Shown: positions 23,061 through 35,977 of the stretch, piece by piece
How the letters are laid out: every line of letters begins with the position of its first letter
Position numbering within the stretch: the first letter of the stretch is position 1
Assembly: GCF_037893015.1 (NCBI RefSeq)
Contig: NC_133658.1
Span: 169,051,640 to 169,115,639 of the forward strand
Direction of reading: 5' to 3'
Length of the DNA: 64,000 nt
DNA from: Macrotis lagotis
Taxonomy: Eukaryota > Chordata > Mammalia > Peramelemorphia > Peramelidae
Program-made: the position numbers and the translations under genes
Notes under the pieces: generated by a model
Seen by the model: only the letters and a program-made list of their open reading frames with translations
The model's database searches: none
What the model was told of the DNA's origin: nothing

Positions 23061-23649
23061 TGTTATGTGTACTTTAAAACCGTATTTATTATTTTATTTT
23101 ACAGAATAAAATTGATCATTTCCTTGTTTATGTCTTACATAACTCATTCTAGGATAGTCAACTTTTTGACTTTTGTCTCTAAGATAGGGTCTCATTAATG
23201 TTTTTACTAGATAGAAGGAGGTGGAGCAGAGAGTTTTGAAGAGTATGTTAGTTTTTCAAAAGTTTGAAACAGATTCCTGAGTTCCTTATGATAATCTTAG
23301 TAGCAATCTGTGAAGATGATCCCTTTATAACTATCTTTCATTAGTAGTTTTGGAAATCCTAGTTCTCATTCTAGTTCACATGGCTGTATTTAGTGATGTC
23401 CAAGCAGCAGATGACTTGGAGCATCCTCTAGTTTAGGAAATGCTCCAAGTCTTCCCATTTCCAACTCCCATCTCCCCCCAACTTCCTGTCTATGCTACTA
23501 GCTATGAATCTTGAAGGTATCCAGCTGTGTTTCAATTATCACTTCAAACAAATCCCAGCCTGTGTGCTGTCTCTGTGAAACTTGCCCACTCTTATTACAG
23601 AAAACTGCTGATCTATAAGCACTAGTTCTCACATAATGAATCTTTATAA

Positions 23650-23657
<8 letters not shown>

Positions 23658-23708
<51 letters not shown>
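23658..23708. repeat. (AC)25 microsatellite
   Basis: Uninterrupted AC dinucleotides, then CACAGACACACTCACACAGG. This is the source of the His/Thr and Val/Cys frames on the two strands. Confidence 0.98.
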
Positions 23709-23713
<5 letters not shown>

Positions 23714-24059
23714 ACTCACACAGGTAAGGATCTCAAAGGACCTAAATTCCTAGAAATTTTTCTGTTGCTTATTTTGCAGATAAAGAAATGTGATGAGGAA
23801 AAGAAAATGGGAAAGATATTTAAGCAAGAAAAAAAGAAACTCAGATATCAAGAATGGAACAAAGACTGATGTTTTATCTTTTTTTAAAATTTAAATTAAA
23901 GTCTTTTAAGCTATCTGTAAGATGTTGAGAAAAATATCTGTCTATTGTTCACATCTAAGTACATTTAACATTCTAGGTGGAGAATCTGACCAGATTCCTT
24001 TTAATTTTCAAATTTCCAAGGTATTTCATATTGAAGAAATAGATGGAATAAAGACTTAG

Positions 24060-24240
24060 TAGTGATATGGTCAAAGGGCATGCACAGTTTAGTAACTTTT
24101 TATAGACATAATTCTAAATTGTTTTCCAGAGTAGTTAATATTTCATGACAAAGAGGTGATGAGCAATGAAAAATGCATCTTTGGACATGACCAGTATGGG
24201 GAATTTGTTTTACTAGGCTATAGCTTTATGATATAATGAT
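24060..24240. mobile_element. degenerate L1/HAL1-lineage 3' scraps
   Basis: 24062-24150 resembles antisense L1 ORF2 (TGGTCAAAGGGCATGCACAG...TTTTCCAGAGTAGTTAATA). 24165-24235 resembles the sense 3' end of a marsupial LINE/HAL1 (ATCTTTGGACATGACCAGTA, GGGAATTTGTTTTACTAGGC), which may have supplied the T-rich tail that grew into the adjoining microsatellite. Confidence 0.5.
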
Positions 24241-24297
24241 TTCCTTCCTTCCTTCCTTCCTTCCTTCCTTCCTTCCTTCCTTCCTTCCTTCCTTCCT

Positions 24298-24338
<41 letters not shown>

Positions 24339-24339
24339 C
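24241..24339. repeat. compound tetranucleotide repeat (TTCC)15-(TGCC)9
   Basis: Fifteen perfect TTCC units switch at 24301 to nine perfect TGCC units and end in TGCA, with no mixed units at the junction. Confidence 0.98.
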
Positions 24340-25117
24340 ATCATGATGTTGCACATTTATGACTTTGAAAAAGTAGCCACTCAAATAATCTATAGCACTC
24401 TTCATATATTTCTTCTAAAAACTGCTTCTCGTTGATAGCACCCAGCCTGTCCCTGGAGAGGGGAGGAGTAGTGAAAGTGTTCTGGGCTTGTCAGGGAAAT
24501 ATTGACTGCTAGGCTTTTGGCAGGTCTAGCTGCAAAGCTGGGTGGACTACTACTATCTTATCATGTTTGCATTCACCGAATATCTTTTGAAGTCATGCCT
24601 AAGAGAAAACTGGCTGATAGTTAACCAGTGAAATGCCTGATACAAATCCAGAAAAAACACCTTAAGCAGACCCTTCACTGGGAGAGGGTGAGTCAGTGGA
24701 AAAGGACCTTAGAAAGTATTAGGAGGATTTTCTGATATTTATGTTTAGAGACTCCAGAATTAAAACTTGGAATGCTAAACTGAGAAGAATTTTTAGGTAA
24801 GGCAGAAAGTAGAATGACTTGGGTTTTAAGGAGAAAGTAGATAATAGGATCACAGAATAAGAGGTATCCCAGTATAGGAAGAAAATGCTGTACCACCAAT
24901 GTGTGATTGCTTGGAAGGATCATCAATTTTTCAAAGAGCTGCAAAGGGACAACATCTGAGCCAAGCTTCTCATTTTAAAGATAAGAAACCTAGATGCAGA
25001 GAGACAGTAAGCTCCTTATCCACAAATTCTCAAAGTTGTAAGTGTTTAGACCCTGATCTTCTCATTCCTAATTCAATCTTCTTTCCTCTGTGTATCACAC
25101 ACCTGTCCTTTTTAAAA

Positions 25118-25410
25118 AAAATGTTGGCACAGTAGATAGAGCTCTGATCTTGGAGTCAGAAGCATGGGAGTTTGAATCCAGCCTCAGACACTTAACTCAC
25201 TAGCTGTGTGACCTTGGACAAGTCACTTAACCCTGATTGCATCTCATCCAGGCCATCTCCAGTCATCCTTATTCAAGTATGTCTATTGGACACAAGGGGA
25301 TCAGGAGGAGAAAGTGACCAGCACCCCATCACTAAAATCCATTTCACTTGCTTGTCATAGCATCACATCCCTGATGTTGTGATCTTCAAAATGAAGGACA
25401 AAAAATCTAC
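25118..25410 (+). mobile_element. composite tRNA-SINE, sense, near full length
   Basis: Head GGCACAGTAGATAGAGCTCT, then CAGCCTCAGACACTTAACTC, CCTTGGACAAGTCACTTAACC, CATCTCATCCAGGCCATCTCC, AGGAGGAGAAAGTGACCAGC, CTTGTCATAGCATCACATCC and 3' end TTCAAAATGAAGGACAAAA. It is the sense counterpart of 20511-20820. Confidence 0.88.
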
Positions 25411-25479
25411 TCCAGGTGGTTTAGTAAGAAGTGTGAGGAAAGTAGGTAAATAAAAATAACTAATTTAATAGATTTCTCT

Positions 25480-25760
25480 GATAGAATGTAAATTTCTCGA
25501 GGGCAGGAATTCTGTTGTCTTTGTAGACCTAGGACTTGAACAAGATCAGCTATTCATAAGTTTGTTGAATGGAGTTAAACTCAAGTTCTAGAAGTTCATA
25601 GGATTTAGAAGGATTGAACTTTACAGATCAGTTGGTCTACTCTCATTATTTACAGATGAGGAAATTAAGGTCCAGAGAAAGGAAATGATTTACCCAAAGT
25701 AAGGAGTAAGCAATAAATGGCACAGGTAGGACCAAATAACTCTTTAGATTTCAGGATCAA
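25480..25760. mobile_element. L2 3' end followed by MIR fragment
   Basis: 25485-25575 (+) is L2-like (GAATGTAAATTTCTCGAGGG...AGTTTGTTGAATGGA). 25635-25750 (-) is antisense MIR (TTATTTACAGATGAGG, AATTAAGGTCCAGAGAAAGG). Confidence 0.6.
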
Positions 25761-26270
25761 AATGCTTTTCCAGGATAATTGTTAATGTGTAATAGGTTAT
25801 TAGAAAAATAATTCATTAGACTAACTCATCCTATTTTAAATATTCTAACCCTACAAATAAAAATAAATTAATTTTGTGTTGCACTTTTCTTCTTTTCTTT
25901 TTATTCCAGGGGGTACAAATGCAAGCAAGATTGGTTTTGAAACTTAAAATTAGAAGGACAACAGATGGGGGAAGAGATTAACAAGTAAAGTGACATGGCA
26001 TAGAGATAGTCAGATCATGATTTAGAGCCCTGGTTCCAGGCAAGGTGAAAGTTGGGTTAATAGAGCAAGGAGCAGAGTCCAACATAGGGTAAAAGATGAG
26101 AATGAAGGCTGGTGTATAGGTAACATTGGTAAGGAGATGACCAAAACAAATGTAGCACAGGAAGAACAGGCTAGAAATATTACTGGGCAATATAAAGACA
26201 GTTTAGACATGAGATGAGATTGGAATTCAATATTTAGAAAAAACAGAAAAATTGCTAGAAATGTTCTTCT

Positions 26271-26340
26271 ATATATATAACATATATATATATATAACAT
26301 ATATATATATATTACATATATATATATATATATATATATA
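26271..26340. repeat. (TA)n microsatellite with AACA interruptions
   Basis: TA repeats broken three times by AACA/TTACA, then CCCATACACACC and short CA runs to about 26380. Confidence 0.95.
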
Positions 26341-26399
26341 CCCATACACACCATGTATGCGCACACACATACACACACAGAGTTATCCTAAATAATGAT

Positions 26400-29300
26400 A
26401 TTCATAACTATCCTATGAATAGATTCTCTTTCTTATTCTGTTGACAGTCAGCTACCATTGAGCTTTAGTTTTTAAAAGCTTTAAATATATTCAGTACATT
26501 GTAGCTGAATATAAATCTCAATTTAATCTCATTCTGTAAAATAAGAATTCAAATCTATTAGAGAAGACAAGCTAATGTTAGATGCCCATTTTGGCCCATA
26601 GTTGAATATATATGATGATTGGTCTTTCAGAATGATGAAAATGACAGCATTGTTATCTAATATTAGGATACTAATATACTAAAGCACTTTTCACCTTGGT
26701 AGTTCAAACACAGGCTATTGGCTCACCTCTGTTCTTTATGGTAATAAGAATTTTATGATCGCTAATAAATTATATTTGGATTTCCTTAAAGTAGTAAATA
26801 ACTAATGTATTTGTGTATAGTGCAAATATCACGACTAAAGATTTTATTTTCTTTAGGAAAAACAACATATAAAGAGTTTCTTAATGGATTGTCAATTTTC
26901 CAAAAGGGTACCCTCTATATGACATATCATTCAGTATGTTTATGTTACTATATTGTGAGATTAATGTGAATGAATTATATCCTTTATGGCCAAAGGAATA
27001 GCAGATTGACTCTTTAACTCTCAGTCCCACCTTTGTCTTTTCAACAAATATTCCTGGTACATAGGAAACAATCTTTTAAAAGTCTTTAGATTCCTGTGAT
27101 GCCTTTATTAAAAATCAAGGGGAAAAGTGACCATGTGCTTGACCTTGCCTCTTAATTCCAAGGATTCAGTCCTCTCAATTATCTTCCATGTACATGAGAA
27201 ATTATTTTATTGTAGATCCTGGTTCACAAGTTGATACTGTTCAGAAATGGAAAGGCCCTTTTGGGCATTTTTTCCTCAGGGATAGTGATTGAAATTCCAT
27301 TACTTTGCTATAGGGGGAATGAATTAAACCAATCTTTTTTTTTTAAACAAGGAGTCCTGTTTTTGGCTCCCCAAACTCTAGTAATTTTCCCTGAGATTAA
27401 TACAGGATAAGACTCTGGCAAAGGTCTCTTTTCCTAAAGATGACTGACAAGAAAAGAACCAATAACAACAGGATTCCAAGCATGGTGTACCAGTGAGTCT
27501 AAACAGCATGTTAACCATTTTGTATCTCTATCTTCCTTATAATGCATGTCTCTGGGAGCATAGAGCTAGTTCTACCTAAATTTTATACAGATGAATTGAG
27601 TATTAAGGAAATAAAATTACTTACTCAAGATTACATAGTTAATGACAGATCTAGTTAGTGGCAGACTAACTCCCTGGTCTCTAGACGTCCCCCCAGGCCT
27701 TTGCTATTTCTACTCTATCACACAGTCCTCACTGAATGCCTGCATTCAATGGCAGAGGAATGTTTTTATTGCTACCATGCCTATCCAGAGATTATGAGCT
27801 AGTACATAAAATTTTCTCACTTTTTAACCCACACTGTGTTATGGTTAAGTGAACTATCATTCCCCCCCCCATGTCTATATTCATTTTTTATTTTTCATAA
27901 CAACAACCATTATTATATCTGGGCTGATTATCAGCACCAAGTAACAGTATTCGGTTTGGATACCTTCAACTCAAGCACTCAAGAGTAGTCAGATCTTCTT
28001 GGAAAGATGAAAAAATCTGAAAAACTAATAATATTGAGGTGTACAGCACAACCTTCAATGAGGCATGTGGTAATAAAGAGAATAAAGGAAGAGCAACATA
28101 ACAGCTTTTGGAAAGGAGGAGATTACTTTCCAGACCTGTAGAATCATAAGCAATATCTCTGAGAAGAAACTATAATATAATTGACATTGATTTCCCTGAG
28201 AATGCACAGGAGAAAACTAACTACTGGCTCTAGAATAGTCTTGTCTTGGAATTAGTCTATACAATAGTAAGTGGTGTATTATAAGTAGCCTGTCAACCAG
28301 TGTTAAAATAGTTAAGGAACAGAATTCCTTTATGTAAAAAAAAATAGTTAAAAATTTTGGTCAGTGTTATACTCTTGGATAAATTCTTTAGAAAAACCTA
28401 TATATTGTTTTAAAATTTATTTCCATTTCCATTCAAAGGCACATTAGGTACAAACTCTTCTGGTTGGATTCACATGATGTTTAACTGATCAAAGTTTCTC
28501 CATAGAATTTCTAGGAATGGGAATCATTTATTGCCTTTTTTTGTTGTTGCATTTATTTTTTCCTGAAAGGCTGCCATTATGAATGTCTAGGCAATGGGGA
28601 AATTGGTGGATTATTTAAAAGATTACCCGTATCACTTTGGTCCATGGAAATTGAAACAACTCTTGTAGATTTTAACTTTATGATGGCCGGCTTCTCAGGT
28701 TGGCAATAATTTCCTGGGAGTAGATTTTCCCCCCCAGGGAATATGTCACTCTTAAGGAAAAGGAAATCATCAGAGCATGTTATGGTTCAAAGGGATTTTT
28801 TTTAGGATGATTTAGTTCATCATTTTGCCTTCAGACAGAAGGCTAAGCTAGGTCTGACAATATTATATCCTACTTTAAAAGACCTCTGCTTAAAAAAAAT
28901 CCTTTGCTGATAGACAGTATTAACTAATTAAGACTCTCATTTTCATTTTTAACTTGATACAGAACAAAGGGTAACATGGATCACACATTGTATCTTAATA
29001 TTTGAGACATCTCAAAGGCAAGACCTTTGGGGTAGTATTCTTGCATGGTACATGTCTGAATTTTGGGCAGACCACCTATAGCTACAAAGTCCTATCTTTC
29101 CTAACTTTCTATTTGAATAAATCTTGATTGATTTTTCATTTGACTTGCTTCCAAGCTTTCTGAGCAGTGGGGTACTGTTCTTAGGGCAATCCCAAGGGCA
29201 AGATTAGCCTCATGATTTCATGAATCATTTTGATCACCAACACATAGTCATTCTGACAAATCATTTATTTTGTCATGGAATTATAACATCCCTGCCAAAC

Positions 29301-29700
29301 AGGCTAACATGAACATACCATCTTTGATTAGAAAAGTACAAATGGTTATGTCATGTAAACAAGAAAATTTTCCATTGATTCATCTGAATCCATTTTGCTA
29401 TAAATTTAAGTCCAAATATTTTCCAGTGTGAATTAAACTGATAATAAAACGCTCTATTCCTTTGCTCAGAAGTTAATCTACTGCAATTTTGCCTTTCATA
29501 TGACTTGTTCATAACCATATCTTTGTGGCTTTGTGGCTAACCTCCCTAAACACAACATACTTGTAGAGTAGATTTCTGCCAAAAAAGAAGGTATTAAGAT
29601 GATCATAATCTATTTGTATGATTCTATACAAAATGATGGTAATTTAATATTTCAATAAATATGTGAATAATCAAGAATAGACCTTACTTTCTTTTTCCAC
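26400..29700. other. repeat-poor AT-rich intergenic block, left part
   Basis: No young SINE or LINE. One worn antisense MIR is visible at about 27590-27690 (AATTACTTACTCAAGATTACATAG region). No exon or RNA gene recognised. Texture is of ordinary noncoding DNA. Confidence 0.45.
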
Positions 29701-29729
29701 AAGGGAATAATGCTTCAATTCAAAATGAA

Positions 29730-29835
29730 ATAGAAGTTCTTTTAGGGCAGGGACTATATTTTGGCTTGTCTTTTCATAGCTAGTGCCTGGTACATATTAG
29801 ACATGTTAAAAAAAAGCTTGTTTGATTGGATTAGG
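29730..29835 (+). mobile_element. L2 3' end fragment
   Basis: TTTTAGGGCAGGGACTATAT, TAGTGCCTGGTACATATTAG and a terminal A-run are the L2 3' end signature. Confidence 0.65.
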
Positions 29836-29870
29836 TTTTGCAGGCCTCAATGAATAGCAAGGAAAGATTT

Positions 29871-29927
29871 TATATATATATTATATATATACATATATGT
29901 GTATATATATAATATATATATATATAC
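29871..29927. repeat. (TA)n microsatellite, self-complementary
   Basis: TA repeats with ACATATATGTGT in the centre. Nearly the whole segment can fold on itself. Confidence 0.93.
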
Positions 29928-29939
29928 TAAATATCCATT

Positions 29940-32900
29940 TTTCTAATCAATCTATGCCTCAGGTAGAATATTTTTACTGAAAAGTGAAATAATTTTGACA
30001 AATAGGATAATTTAATGTAAATAGAAAAGAATATTTAACTTTTCAGCAACAAGAAAGGAATCTTACTTATGCTTCAGCAATAAAATTATAGCTATAATGT
30101 AAATGGTATCTTACCTGCTCAGAAACTGGGGACTGATTAAATAGTTCTGGAAACAAACCACAGTGAATATTTTCTTTCAAGTACGTGGAAGCCTAGAGGA
30201 ATATTAGTGAGTATGAAGTAATGGTTTGGTATTTAGCATTTGAAAAACAGGTCTACCTTCACAAGCTATAGTTTAGAAACAAAACATTTGTTCTCAAAAA
30301 TAAAGCCATGATGAACCTGAGAAAGCAGTTTGGTTTTTCTTGTTTCAAAAAAAAAATTAGTCCTGATGCCAAAAATTCATTCTCATGCAAGTATACTCTA
30401 TCTTTTTTAGTTATGAGCTCTAGGATTCCTCTTAAGAAATCTGCCTACAAAAATAAGCACAAGGATCCCATAGGTACTCAAGACTCTACTCATTTCATTG
30501 CATGATCTAGATGCAATTCTACTGAACCAGGGTTACTGGGCTCCACCATGTCCAGAAAACTAGATGAAGGTTAAACTACTCTCTGTTACCTAGGTCTAGA
30601 AGAAAAATTTACTAATCTAAAATTCTAGTGAGTAGAAAAATATTTAACATACAAGCATAATTGTATGTACATATATAAGCTTAATTTTATGTACATGTTA
30701 ATTGTTTATGAAAATCCAAGTAGGGAAATTATCCATCTTTTAGATAGCAAACCCTAAAAGAGATTACCTCACCTTAACCCCTTACAAAAAAGCAAGAAAA
30801 ATTGTAGTTCCACACAGCTCATAACCTCTGAAGAATGTTTAATTAATTTCAGTTGTCATTCTCACAACATTCAACATTGCATACTCAAGGATAAGCAATT
30901 GGAAAGGGTGTATAGTGGAATTTTAATGTCCTGACTGAACATTTTTCCACAGGGGGAAAATCATCATTTTATGCTGTGTAGCATGCAGAGAAACCTTTCC
31001 ATAGGATCAATTCCCAATGTCTCCCCTACTTTCCCTAAGATGCTCCGGAAAAGAACCTATAACTTTAAGACTGATTTAATTGGTTAAAACCTTAGGAGGA
31101 GGGGCAGTTTGTGTAGAGTTTTGGGTCAGGAAGATCTGAGTTCAAATCTTGCCCATTATTCATCATTGCTGTATGAGCATGGGCAAATTGCTCAGCTTCT
31201 CAACGCTCTAGAAAACTCTCTAGGATGCTAAATTTGGAAAGAGTTGCTGATCTGCTTTGAGGGAGAAAGCTTTCATACTTAAAGTCCTTTACTTTGATGA
31301 AATCACTGTTCCTGAACATACAAATCTCATGAGAAAAGACTTCAAAATCTACCCTATGATGATATTTACATGCTGCTATGCATCTGGATGCTTAGAAAAA
31401 ACCAGTCTGACCAAATTTTAAACATTTTCATCCAGAGGTTTGACATCTTATGAAACACAACAAGTATGTGTGTGTAAAAGAGAGCATTGTCTTAGAGAAT
31501 CTAAAGGGGAAATGAGACTCACAATTCCTGACCATGCTGTTCAAAACACAATGAGTTAGTAAATATGTTTGTCACAAAGCAATATATTTGCTCCACACTC
31601 ACCAAAACAATACCTGGCTCATTTTTTAAAAATTCTTACTACCTGAATGTTTTCATGAACAATTAAGTAAAGGTATAAAACTACCCTTGATATATTTACT
31701 GCAAATTAGATATTATCCCTATTTTATATACCCCAAACAGACTGAGATAGTATGCATTACTACCTGCATTGTCTAAAATTTTCAACTTTCTTTAAAAAAC
31801 AACAATAAAAACCAACCAACCAAAAACGCTTTGGGAATTTTCTTAGACTACATGCTTATAATATTGGTTGTTTTAACATATACAAAACCACAAATTCAGA
31901 GCATGCATATTCATGGCCTTAAAGTAGAGAGCTTAGAATATAAAGGCCATGAAATAAACATCATTAAAAAACATCCTTCACCCAACCACCCTCCACCCCC
32001 ACATATTTTCTGTTGTAAATACAAAACATGTATCTACAAAAAAGTGCACTATTTCTAAAAATGCAGGTACAGAGTTTTCCTTTGGTAGGGGCAAAAGCTA
32101 TTTAGTTCTTCTATCAACTTTCTCCTATTAGCTTCTTAATTCTTTCTCAGGGCCCAAATCCAACTGTCTACTTTTGTAGACCCACTGAAGGGGTTAGCTA
32201 CTGGGTCCCACACTTGGTAGAGAAACCTGGTTGAGGGGGTCAAGCACAGAAATTAAAGTATTGTGTTCTTCACAAACAAGCAACAACATTTTGGTTTGTT
32301 TTCTGTTCTCCTGTTGCACTCTTTAAGATTTTCTCAAGGATTTGCTTAGGAAGAAAAAACAAGATTTACAGTGACCAGTGTGTATCTCTTGTTGCCTATA
32401 TTATTGAATTGTTTCACTTGTGTACATAGCCATTTAAGGAGGTCAGTCCTCCAACAATCTTATTGTGCAAATTTTCTCTGCAGTTATATTTTCATGATTA
32501 GGAACTTAAAAATGTTTCACCCCTGCCCTCCCCCCAGTAAATTAAGAAGATGACAAACAATAATAGCATTTTAACATTGTAGGCCAAGTGAACTTGCTTA
32601 TTTGATTGCCCCTCAGACTACATATGACTGTGAGGGGCTCACATTTTGGTTGCATTTTTTTGTGATTAATTTTTCAAATTTCCTAAGGTGTGTGAAATCA
32701 TTTTTTTCAGAGGGGAAAATTACAATTTTCATTTTTACTTTATATGATTACTGTAGAATAGCACTGTTAGCATAGGAAATGTGGGAAATAGGTTTTCCCA
32801 TTAATTTTTCCCATTGAGTGATTTAGCAAATGACTGTGGTTTTTGATGATTTCATAGCGGGTAGCACATTTAGGCAAAAACAAGCTCTATAGCCTAGCCT

Positions 32901-33950
32901 TAGGAGCAAAAGAACAACCTCTTCAAAATATAATAACCAATATAAAGATTCTTTTAATGTAGCTTATATATAAGTACCTATCAGGAGACCTAAAATTGGA
33001 AGGGGGGGATATTAATTTTTCTCCAAGATACTGAAATTTAGAGGACACTTGTTCATAATTTAGAAATAACTTAGTTTAGCACCTAATTAGCAAGATTATT
33101 TACTTAAAACAGGAAGCTAATGAGCTTCTTTCCTATGGGCACACCCCCAGCCTGCCCCTGCATTCCTTTTCCTCCCATCTCCAGCCTTCTCAGCAGCTGC
33201 TCCATAGTGTTTTTGGATACTTTTCCCTTCCTAATTGATTCAGTCTTTAAAAGTTGGTCTGAAGGCATGTTCCATGCTGCTGCTTGCCTAGGGCAGTGAA
33301 AATGATAATTATATTTCTGACAAGTAAAACCAAAATACCTTAAAGCACTTACTAATTCTAAGATTAACATATGTGACAATGATGTCATTGAACAAAGGTA
33401 AGAGGGATGCCATTAGGATGTAATATTTCCTGAAATAAGCCACATATTGTTGCTGTGAGATAATGGCTATTTCACAGATAAAGTTCAAAACAGTCTTGCT
33501 AGACCCCATTTAAGATGGATACTGGTAGATACTTAAATCAAATTTTGTTCATCCCCCCCCCCCACACACACACACTATTTTTTCCAGTTGAGCCACATTG
33601 AATTTTGGGGTGAGGAACAAGTTGTATTTTGAAGTTGGCCCAGGAATTCATCCTAAGTTCTTCAAAAATTGGTAAATTGTTCCTTCAGATCTATATTGGT
33701 TGTAAATATGGCTTTTTATAATGATGGTTTTAAGGTCTCCTTTTTGAGGAAAAAAACCCAAACAAATATGTGTAGGGAAATATCACCATCAGTCATGTCA
33801 TGAGTAAACACTGGCAGAATAAAATAAAATGGACTATTTGAACATAGTAAAAATTCTAAATCTTATCAGTGTTAGAACATAATTTCCAATTTGCATAGAC
33901 ACACAAACAGAATGAAGTGCTAAACATTCTGCCTTAACAGTAGAGTTTAG
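29940..33950. other. repeat-poor intergenic block next to the gene 3' end
   Basis: The only interspersed element I can suggest is a worn MIR/THER1 SINE at 31100-31215 (GTTTTGGGTCAGGAAGATCT...GAGCATGGGCAAATTGCTCA). A C-run plus CA repeat lies at 33553-33575. Frames at 31831-32058, 32371-32553 and 33104-33388 show no recognised protein. The low repeat load suggests possible conserved noncoding sequence, which only alignment could show. Confidence 0.4.
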
Positions 33951-34042
33951 AAAATAATGGGTATAAAGTTCCTTTATGATTTAAAGGTATCCAATCATCC
34001 ATGCTGTTTATTTCTGCATTCTGCTACATCACCAACATCTTA

Positions 34043-34048
34043 TTTATT
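34043..34048 (-). promoter_or_regulatory. candidate poly(A) signal AATAAA (third, GU-rich downstream)
   Basis: The minus strand reads AAATAAATAAGATGTTGGTG here. The hexamer is followed directly by a GU-rich GATGTTGGTGATGT element, the best downstream element of the three candidates. If used, the 3' UTR is about 1.93 kb. Confidence 0.3.
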
Positions 34049-34245
34049 TAAGATAACTAATTATATACATCTATTTCTGGATAAATCAATACAGAAGTCA
34101 GTTGCAGATGTGAATATTTATCCATATTCATATGATGAGTATGACAACTTTTACTAGTTGGTACCAGACTAGTTAATGCCAAATGGACCCTGATCTGGAT
34201 AGAAAGTAATGTGTTGTGCTTTATGAAGACTAAAGATCAGAGAAG

Positions 34246-34251
34246 TTTATT
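34246..34251 (-). promoter_or_regulatory. candidate poly(A) signal AATAAA (second)
   Basis: This second minus-strand AATAAA lies about 1.73 kb past the stop, followed by CTTCTCTGATCTTTAG. It gives a UTR length close to that expected for SLC24A3. There is no strong GU-rich element after it. Confidence 0.35.
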
Positions 34252-34379
34252 GTATACTTTCTGTCCAAAGAAAACCAATCTCAAATAATCAAGTGCAAAT
34301 GTGCAACAAAGTCAATAAATGCAACAGCTCTGTGAACAGGTTTCCTGCTACAATTAAAGATAAGTGGTTTCCTTTTTTG

Positions 34380-34385
34380 TTTATT
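34380..34385 (-). promoter_or_regulatory. candidate poly(A) signal AATAAA (first)
   Basis: This AATAAA hexamer on the minus strand lies about 1.59 kb past the stop. It is preceded by a T/A-rich stretch and followed by ACAAAAAAGG and then a CTGTT element. It is the nearest canonical hexamer downstream of the stop that I found. Confidence 0.35.
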
Positions 34386-35977
34386 TTGTTTTTAAAAATA
34401 GGTCTTCTACTCTCATTTACTTGTATTTGTACCATATACAAAGACATTCAATCAGTTTGTAATATGCCATTACGTTTGATACCAGAATATGTATGGCGTG
34501 GGGGCAGTGTGTGTGTGGAGGGGGTAGGTGGAGAGAGAAGACCGTCCTGAATTATTAGAATGATCAGTGCTCAAAGTAAATACAAGAATCAGCTTGGGGA
34601 AGGTCCATAGTTTCAATAAATACAAATGTAACAAGCATAGGTGTTTCTCAACTTGGTGGAATTTTTCTGCATATTGATACAGTATCATACAAAATAGCAG
34701 GGCTATTAAGAGCAGTGATTGGCAAAAACTTTCACAATTAACTTATGCTCATGAGCAAGTCTTCATTGAACACATTTTACATTTTAAAAAGTGCCATCTC
34801 TCTGTTCTTCTCGTCCTCCCTCTAACTCTCCAGGGAGAGGTGAGTCAGCTTGGCAGTGTTCTGTTGGGAAAGTTCACCCATTAGCAATCTAGCTGCGTCC
34901 AGTGTACTCCTTACTGAGTGGCAAATTGGGACTTCATCGACATCTGTATGTGCAAAGTATGCTTCTTTCTTTTCAAAGAAACCAGTGTCTCTAACTCATT
35001 TACAAAAAGCTGAAGCCTTTTGTTTCTATCTTGGTCACCCTGAAAACGAGTCTAACAAGAGGAAATCACAAGTTAAGTAGGGGAGCTTATGACACAGACT
35101 GTACCTTGTACCTTGTGGATGGTGTGAGCCAGGGCTCCCCTCACCAAAGGCTCAGGCAGGCTGGAACTATTGCTTGGAAAACTAGAAATATCCTAAAACT
35201 ACAATGATAGCCATGATGGATACCAGAAAGTGTTGTCTTCCCTCCAATGTGCTTTCCCTTCTATGTTTCCCATAAGACTTTGAGATGGCTAATTCTGAGT
35301 AAAAAAGTCATTCTCTGTTGCCTCATCAACTCCTTTTAATGAACAGTAAAGCCACTCATACTCCAAAGTACCTTGAGTTCCGTACCCATAAAACACTGCA
35401 CTTAGGACCTTTGGATTGTTGATTATAATCCAAAACACTGGAGGAAAAGACATAAAAAGAGGCTCTCTGGAAAAAAAGGGAAAAAACCAAAAGAGAACAA
35501 AACAACCCCAAACCCAGAACCCCATAATTATCCTCACAAAAACACCCCATACAATCAATGTATCCTCTTCTCTGTTTCCCCCAGAATCTCAAGTCATAAA
35601 TTAGGTTAGTCTTCCATCAAATAACTTAAAAAAGAGGAGGAATTGGAGCAAGTTCTGTCTGGCTCAGCGCCAGGTAGCAGCCAGGTAGAATCCCAGTCAC
35701 TGTTCAGAGGGAAAGAGATTGAAAAATCATATGAATGTGGAAAGTCTTCACATCGACACAGGAGTTTTCCTGATGGGAGTGTACAGGGTGGAAGTTGGAA
35801 GTGAGAAAGAGGAGGAATGAAGGGGAGCCAGGGCTAACCAGAGAGGAGAACAGCGAGCAGGATAGACTGTACTTCACGGCCCTTCGGAAGCACCCCATTC
35901 TCTTGGGGGGGGTGCCGGCCGTGTTGAGTATTGCACAGAAAAAGGAAGGAAGTGGCACCTCGGCCTTGCCAAGTGGA

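Larger units (their letters stand above)
34230..35977 (-). other. SLC24A3: probable 3' UTR of the SLC24A3-like gene
   Basis: This is the sequence following the stop on the minus strand. It contains no recognisable SINE or LINE and keeps several CpGs (for example near 35915-35960, 35040 and 34940). It ends at one of several AATAAA hexamers on the minus strand. A length of about 1.6-1.75 kb matches what I recall for the human transcript. Several open frames of 60-130 codons in this stretch overlap on both strands and are taken as chance. The left boundary is inferred. No cleavage site can be proven from sequence alone. Confidence 0.5.

Noticed and set aside
26022-26378. 118-codon minus-strand frame
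   Set aside because: Its first half is translated TA/CA repeat; the remainder has no family features.
33104-33388. 94-codon minus-strand frame downstream of the exchanger gene
   Set aside because: No recognisable protein; beyond the likely poly(A) sites; treated as chance.
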